Of a stretch of DNA of 6,918 nt, positions 1-4,192 are shown in pieces (the first letter of the stretch is position 1; the number at the start of each line of letters is the position of its first letter). This DNA comes from Prevotella sp. (GTDB lineage: Bacteria > Bacteroidota > Bacteroidia > Bacteroidales > Bacteroidaceae). The translations under genes and the position numbers were made by a program. Where the stretch lies: the NCBI GenBank assembly GCA_021204735.1, contig JAJPYV010000182.1:1-6918 (forward strand), given 5' to 3'. The notes beneath the pieces were generated by a model that worked only from the letters and a program-made list of their open reading frames with translations, searched no databases and was not told where the DNA came from.

Positions 1-1803
1 GATAATTATAACATAAAATCGACCATGGCTGATCCAGATAAGAAGTACTTGTTACAAGAGGCGATGAAGTTTTATGCAGAGGAAGCGAAAAACCAGCTTT
101 CCTTTACGGATCATGCAGATATAGGAACTGATGCTGACGAGTTAGGCGTAGATGAAGACGGGGAGGATATGGAACTTGATCTTATAATAAATCAAACGGA
201 TGCATTCGAGGTTATGCGACCGTATTTTCAAAAGGCAGTCAATATTTGTAAAACCGTTTTAAAACGTAATCATATTAGTGGAGATCAGTTGGATAAGCTG
301 ATCCTTGTCGGTGGCCCCACACATTCTCCCCTTATCCGCCAGATGCTTAGGGAACAGGTTACTCAAAATGTCGATACAAGTATTGATCCTATGACAGCGG
401 TTGCCGTCGGGGCGGCCCTTTATGCATCCACCATAGACGCAGAAGTGGACGAAAAGGAAATAGAAGTAGGAACCATAAAGTTGGAATTGGGCTATGAGTC
501 GACTTCTGTGGAAACCCTTGAACTTGTAACTGTAAAATTGTCGGAAGATTCTCCATTAGATAAGGTATGGGTCGAGTTTTTCAGCGCCGACAAATCGTGG
601 TCGAGCGGAAAAACTGAAATCGACAAGACCGGCAATGTTGTAGATGTCAATCTTGTTGAATCCAAGGCCAATATGTTCTCCGTTATTGTATACGATGTCA
701 GTGGCAACGCTCTCCCATGCTTCCCGACCGAGTTCACCATAATTCAGGGCACGAAAGTGATGGCGGCCCCGCTTCCGTATAATATAGGCATAGCCGTGTG
801 GGGTGATGTGAAAAAAAGAGCGGTGTTCCGGATGGCCGAGGGGTTGGAGAAAAACAAACCTGTTCCGACGGTTGGTATTGTCAATGACTTAAAAACGACA
901 TCGAGACTTCGCCCCGGCGTGTCCACTGATATTGTAAAAATACCTGTATATCAGGTAGATGATTTTAATGAGGCAAAGGGTCGCACCGCAGCATTATACG
1001 AGTACATAGCAGATGTTATCATTACAGGCGATGATGTGGATGAATTGATTCCCGAAGACTCTCCCGTTGATTTGACATTGAAGGTAGATACATCGGAGCA
1101 GATGACATTAGAAGCTCATTTCCTTGCCTCGGACATAATGGTAGAAAAAAGGTTGGACACCGGGAAGAAACAGTCCATCGAGGAGGCGGACAGATATGTA
1201 AAGGAACAACTATATAGCACGCAATGGAGAATTGACAAATTACATAGGGAGAATATTCCCACAGATGAGTTGCAAAAGGACCTTGACATGGTAAAGGCCG
1301 AGGCGGAAAACAGTTCCGAGAAAAAGGCTGTTCTCCAGCATTTTAAGGAGGTGCTCAGGAAAATAGAAGATATTGATGATAAAACGGCTTGGGATCGCCT
1401 TGAGAAACGTCTTCGTGAAAAATTCGCGCAAGTGGAGAAAGCTCAAGGCGAATGCGGTAACGACAAGACTGCTTTGTTTGTCAGTCAGTTACGGTCCCAG
1501 ACAGATCAAGCTATACGAATGAAAGATGTAGATTTGGGACATGAGGTTCTCAGTCAATTGGAGAAGCTGTATTTCAATCTTACATACGTATATCAGTGCA
1601 TTTATTTTATCCAGGATTCCGACAGGGATTTCACGAAGATACAGTGGAAGGATTCTGCCCGTGCCCGACAGTTGATTAACAAAGGCTTGGAGGAGTGCAA
1701 CAATCAGCCTACAGAAGTGAAACTGCGTCCGATCGTGTTCAGCATCCTAGATTTGATGCCGGATGAATACATAACAGGAAACTATGGTGGTCTGCTCAAA
1801 TAA
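1..1803 (+). CDS. Hsp70/DnaK-family protein, 5' partial (C-terminal part with inserted beta domain)
   Basis: An Hsp70-type ATP-dependent chaperone, expected in the cytoplasm. The frame is open from base 1 with no stop, and the residues just after the first Met (base 25) already align inside the ATPase domain ('LLQEAMKFYAEEAKNQLSF' resembles DnaK 'LREAAEKAKIELSS'), so the true start lies upstream. Counting from that Met: residues 1-135 are the end of the nucleotide-binding domain, with a near match to the third Hsp70 signature ('LILVGGPTHSPLIRQ', about 92-106) and 'DPMTAVAVGAALYAS' (about 121-135). Residues 140-243 are a beta-rich insert. Residues 247-380 are a divergent substrate-binding beta domain ('LRPGVSTDIVKIPVYQ'). 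Residues 384-592 are helical with coiled-coil-like stretches, ending '...GGLLK'. The insert and long helical tail set it apart from housekeeping DnaK. The stop lies 18 bases before the kinase-AAA gene, implying co-transcription. The Hsp70 assignment is firm; client and role are unknown. Confidence 0.88.
   Translation, partial: DNYNIKSTMADPDKKYLLQEAMKFYAEEAKNQLSFTDHADIGTDADELGVDEDGEDMELDLIINQTDAFEVMRPYFQKAVNICKTVLKRNHISGDQLDKLILVGGPTHSPLIRQMLREQVTQNVDTSIDPMTAVAVGAALYASTIDAEVDEKEIEVGTIKLELGYESTSVETLELVTVKLSEDSPLDKVWVEFFSADKSWSSGKTEIDKTGNVVDVNLVESKANMFSVIVYDVSGNALPCFPTEFTIIQGTKVMAAPLPYNIGIAVWGDVKKRAVFRMAEGLEKNKPVPTVGIVNDLKTTSRLRPGVSTDIVKIPVYQVDDFNEAKGRTAALYEYIADVIITGDDVDELIPEDSPVDLTLKVDTSEQMTLEAHFLASDIMVEKRLDTGKKQSIEEADRYVKEQLYSTQWRIDKLHRENIPTDELQKDLDMVKAEAENSSEKKAVLQHFKEVLRKIEDIDDKTAWDRLEKRLREKFAQVEKAQGECGNDKTALFVSQLRSQTDQAIRMKDVDLGHEVLSQLEKLYFNLTYVYQCIYFIQDSDRDFTKIQWKDSARARQLINKGLEECNNQPTEVKLRPIVFSILDLMPDEYITGNYGGLLK
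442..753 (+). other. Extra beta-rich domain inserted between the Hsp70 ATPase and substrate-binding domains
   Basis: This segment encodes about residues 140-243 (Met at base 25 = 1). In ordinary DnaK a short hydrophobic linker joins the ATPase domain directly to the substrate-binding domain. Here about 100 residues intervene, with alternating hydrophobic strands and turns such as 'VWVEFFSADKSWSSGK', 'NMFSVIVYDVSGNALP' and 'TEFTIIQG'. The pattern suggests an Ig-like beta sandwich. The canonical start of the substrate-binding domain ('TPLSLGI' in DnaK) appears to be matched only afterwards by 'APLPYNIGI'. I recall comparable inserts in some bacterial Hsp70-like proteins outside the housekeeping DnaK group. 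Boundaries are approximate. Confidence 0.55.
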
Positions 1804-1821
1804 CCTTAGATAAGCAAAATC

Positions 1822-3600
1822 ATGTATTTCAGTAAAGGTGACAAAATAGGAAATTATACTGTTTCGTTCCAGCATAAAGAGGGAGCCTACGCCGAGACCT
1901 ACCGCGTCAAGGACTCTTCTGGCAAGACCAGATTCCTCAAACTCATAAATTACGCCAAATTGAGCAGGAACCAGATTGACGATAACGGGCGCGTTGTAGA
2001 GATCGAAATCGCCAAATCGATTGACCATCCCAATATCTGCAAATATTTAGACTCGGGCAAGGTAATTCTTGGAGGAGGACAGCAAGAGTATTTCGTTACG
2101 GAATTCATCAGCGGTGAGACGCTGTCCAAGAAGATCGCGAGGGACGGCAATTTGAGTGTCTACGAAATCAAACAAGTGGCGAAAGCCGTACTTTCCGTTC
2201 TGTCATATCTCCATAGCCGGCCGATGCCGATAATCCACGGGGAGGTCACGATCCAGAACGTTATGCTGGACCTTGTGGGTGGATATGACAAACTGAAACT
2301 GATTGATTTCGGGCACGCATCCTATTTGAACCAGACGCCATCGAAACCTGATTTAACGGATCTGAATGCGTTCTATCTTGCTCCGGAGCGGTTCTCGGGT
2401 GTAAGTCAGGTGCAGTCGGACCTGTATTCAGTTGGTGTTATGCTGTACCAGTTGGTCTATGGCACATTGCCGTGGTTCAGGGATTTGTCAAGGATAAGGA
2501 TAGAGGACAGGGTGGACGCAATACTCGCCGAAAGGGACAAGGAGTTGAAGTTCCCCGAGATAGATCTATTCGAATATGATGACCAATTCGCCAATTGCAT
2601 AGCCAAGGCTCTATGCTATGATGTAGACAGTCGCTTCAAGACTGCTGACGAATTCATGGATGCCATGGATGGGAAAATCACAATCGAGCAGCAGTCTACG
2701 CGACGCAAAGCTCTTGTAAATCCAAAGGTGGAGGCGGCAAAGAAAAAAACGAAGACGGTATCTATGACTGGGCAAGGTTTCGCGGCAGTCGCCGGAATGG
2801 ATGAATTGAAAAAGCAAATGAGAGAGGAGGTGATAGATGTGCTACAAAACCCGGAAGAGTATGAGCGTTATGGCATTACAATACCGAACGGGATGCTGTT
2901 GTACGGACCTCCGGGATGCGGTAAGACCTTTTTCGCCAAGCATTTTGCTGAGGAGGTGGGTTTTAATTTTGTGATTATGACCCCAGCCTCACTAAAAAGC
3001 AGGTGGCTAAATGCGATACAGGAGAATATCGCCAATATGTTCAAGGAGGCGGAGGCAAATGCTCCGACTATTATTTTCATAGATGAGATAAACGCCCTCG
3101 TACCGAACCGTGAGAGCGAATATGTCCATGAAGAAAATAAGAATGCCGTTAATGAAATGTTGGCTCAGATGGATAGAACCGCCGAGCGCGGCATATTCGT
3201 TATCGGAGCTACCAATATGCCACAATCTATAGATCCTGCCATATTACGAGCAGGTCGCTTGGAAAAGAAATATTATATAGGGGCTCCTGACAAGCAGGCG
3301 AGATCTGAACTTTTCAAGATGTATCTTTCCAACAGGCCGTGTGATCTCGGAATCGATTACGACGAACTTGCAGATCTGACAGAAAATTACATTTCAGCTG
3401 ACATAGAGCGTATTGTAAATGATTCGGCGAGAAACGCTCTGAAAGAACACGGTAACATTACAGAGGAGATGTTAAAAGTTGCTATAAAGAACAAACAGCC
3501 GTCTTTGACTTCGGAGCAACTGAGAAAGTATGAGGAAATCCGGCAGCAGATGACCGGGGAATTCAAGGAAGTTAAACGAAACCGCATAGGGTTCAAATAA
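1822..3600 (+). CDS. Protein kinase-like domain (probable pseudokinase) fused to CDC48/Vps4-like AAA ATPase
   Basis: A two-domain cytoplasmic protein of 592 residues with no signal peptide or transmembrane segment. Residues 10-285 have a Ser/Thr kinase fold: beta3 Lys K40, alphaC Glu E60 before 'HPNI', DFG D162-G164 and APE A187-E189. The glycine loop is degenerate ('KEGAYAETY', about 19-27). The catalytic loop reads H139-G140-E141...N146, so the HRD Asp is Glu and the usual Lys two residues later is Thr. Residues 286-315 form a basic linker. Residues 316-592 are a classical AAA module: Walker A 'GPPGCGKT' (362-369), pore loop 'SRWLNA' with W395, Walker B 'IIFIDE' (D421, E422), sensor 1 'GATN' (N465), 'ILRAGRLE' with R476 and R479 as candidate arginine fingers, and 'SADIERIVNDSARNAL' in the C-terminal helical subdomain. 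It probably forms an ATP-driven hexameric unfoldase, with the kinase fold recognising clients or partners. ATG 1822 has only an A-rich leader. It lies between the Hsp70 gene and the TerB-like gene. Confidence 0.92.
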   Translation: MYFSKGDKIGNYTVSFQHKEGAYAETYRVKDSSGKTRFLKLINYAKLSRNQIDDNGRVVEIEIAKSIDHPNICKYLDSGKVILGGGQQEYFVTEFISGETLSKKIARDGNLSVYEIKQVAKAVLSVLSYLHSRPMPIIHGEVTIQNVMLDLVGGYDKLKLIDFGHASYLNQTPSKPDLTDLNAFYLAPERFSGVSQVQSDLYSVGVMLYQLVYGTLPWFRDLSRIRIEDRVDAILAERDKELKFPEIDLFEYDDQFANCIAKALCYDVDSRFKTADEFMDAMDGKITIEQQSTRRKALVNPKVEAAKKKTKTVSMTGQGFAAVAGMDELKKQMREEVIDVLQNPEEYERYGITIPNGMLLYGPPGCGKTFFAKHFAEEVGFNFVIMTPASLKSRWLNAIQENIANMFKEAEANAPTIIFIDEINALVPNRESEYVHEENKNAVNEMLAQMDRTAERGIFVIGATNMPQSIDPAILRAGRLEKKYYIGAPDKQARSELFKMYLSNRPCDLGIDYDELADLTENYISADIERIVNDSARNALKEHGNITEEMLKVAIKNKQPSLTSEQLRKYEEIRQQMTGEFKEVKRNRIGFK

Positions 3601-3610
3601 AATATGAACT

Positions 3611-4087
3611 ATGGAAAAGGCCGAATTATATTTAAGGACGTTGTTCTGCTGTATGGCTTGCGATGGGGAGATCGCGCCGGTGGAGATCGATGCCATCAAG
3701 CACATAGCCATGAAGTCCGAGGCAATGAAAGGGCTGGACATTCAGGTAGTCCTAAACGACTATGTTTCTGATATTAACAAGGAAGGCAGACTTTTCCTTC
3801 GGAAATATCTGAACGAACTCGGCGAAGCCGGGCTGTCGCAGGAAGAGGAGATGAATGTGGTCGACCTCGCGATCGAGATCATCGAGTCGGATCAGAACAT
3901 TGAGTATGCTGAGGTGAAATTCTTCAAAAAGATCCGTGCCAAACTCTCCCTCTCCGATGACCAGATCCTTGCCAATCATCCCGACAAGGAGGACTTCCTC
4001 CTTCCGGACATCCATGTAAGCGAGGATGTTGAGTGGGGCGACATAGTCTTTGACGAAATTAAATTCGTTGAGTTTGAGAAGAAATAG
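3611..4087 (+). CDS. TerB-like (tellurite-resistance protein B family) small acidic protein
   Basis: A 158-residue cytoplasmic protein with no signal peptide or membrane helix. Residues 5-115 are all-helical with the two-part acidic pattern of the TerB family: 'CDGEIAPVE' near residues 17-25 resembles the common 'ADGEVxxxE', and 'SDQNIEYAEVKFFKKI' near 93-108 is the second copy, with D94 and E101 as candidate metal-facing residues. Residues 123-158 form a strongly acidic tail rich in Asp and Glu. TerB-family proteins are known from tellurium/stress-response gene sets and have been proposed to bind metal and act in membrane-linked complexes. No other Ter protein is visible here, so tellurite resistance itself should not be assumed. 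It begins 10 bases after the kinase-AAA stop, so it is probably co-translated and may be an adaptor for that protein or the Hsp70. The start at 3611 gives a TerB-like N-terminus; ATG 3604 is in another frame. Confidence 0.75.
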   Translation: MEKAELYLRTLFCCMACDGEIAPVEIDAIKHIAMKSEAMKGLDIQVVLNDYVSDINKEGRLFLRKYLNELGEAGLSQEEEMNVVDLAIEIIESDQNIEYAEVKFFKKIRAKLSLSDDQILANHPDKEDFLLPDIHVSEDVEWGDIVFDEIKFVEFEKK

Positions 4088-4192
4088 TATCCCTGCATTA
4101 AGCGTAATTTTATTACGAGCAAGATTCTATACAGATAGGACTATAATGCCAAAAATTGGACCCAAGTCGTATGCAAGTAAAATTTCCTTGAT
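4088..4192 (+). promoter_or_regulatory. 105-base AT-rich gap before the Sel1 gene; possible leader or internal promoter
   Basis: This is the only sizeable gap between genes in the cluster. It contains a perfect small inverted repeat, 'cgtaat ttt attacg' at 4103-4117 (6-base arms, 3-base loop), and a 'tataat' hexamer at 4142-4147 without a matching -35 element. A weak look-alike of the Bacteroides -7 box ('taatttta', 4105-4112) lacks a -33 'tttg' at normal spacing. The stem is AT-rich and has no following T run, so it is not a convincing terminator. Whether the gap holds a promoter or is only a leader cannot be decided from sequence. Confidence 0.25.

Noticed and set aside
25..27. ATG as the true start of the Hsp70 gene
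   Set aside because: The frame is open back to base 1, and the residues around this Met align well inside the Hsp70 ATPase domain, so the start must be upstream. A genuine half-Hsp70 cannot be fully excluded without the upstream DNA.
1747..2028. Antisense open frame across the Hsp70/kinase-AAA junction
   Set aside because: It overlaps two strongly supported genes, spans their junction and shows no recognisable domain; it is a shadow frame. The same holds for the other reverse-strand frames of 60-90 residues.
3604..3606. ATG just upstream of the TerB start as an alternative start
   Set aside because: It is in a different frame and its translation lacks the TerB pattern; ATG 3611 gives the expected N-terminus.
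4142..4147. 'tataat' as a promoter -10 box
   Set aside because: No -35 element lies at the proper distance, and Bacteroidota promoters use a different -7 motif (TAnnTTTG); an AT-rich gap will contain such hexamers by chance.
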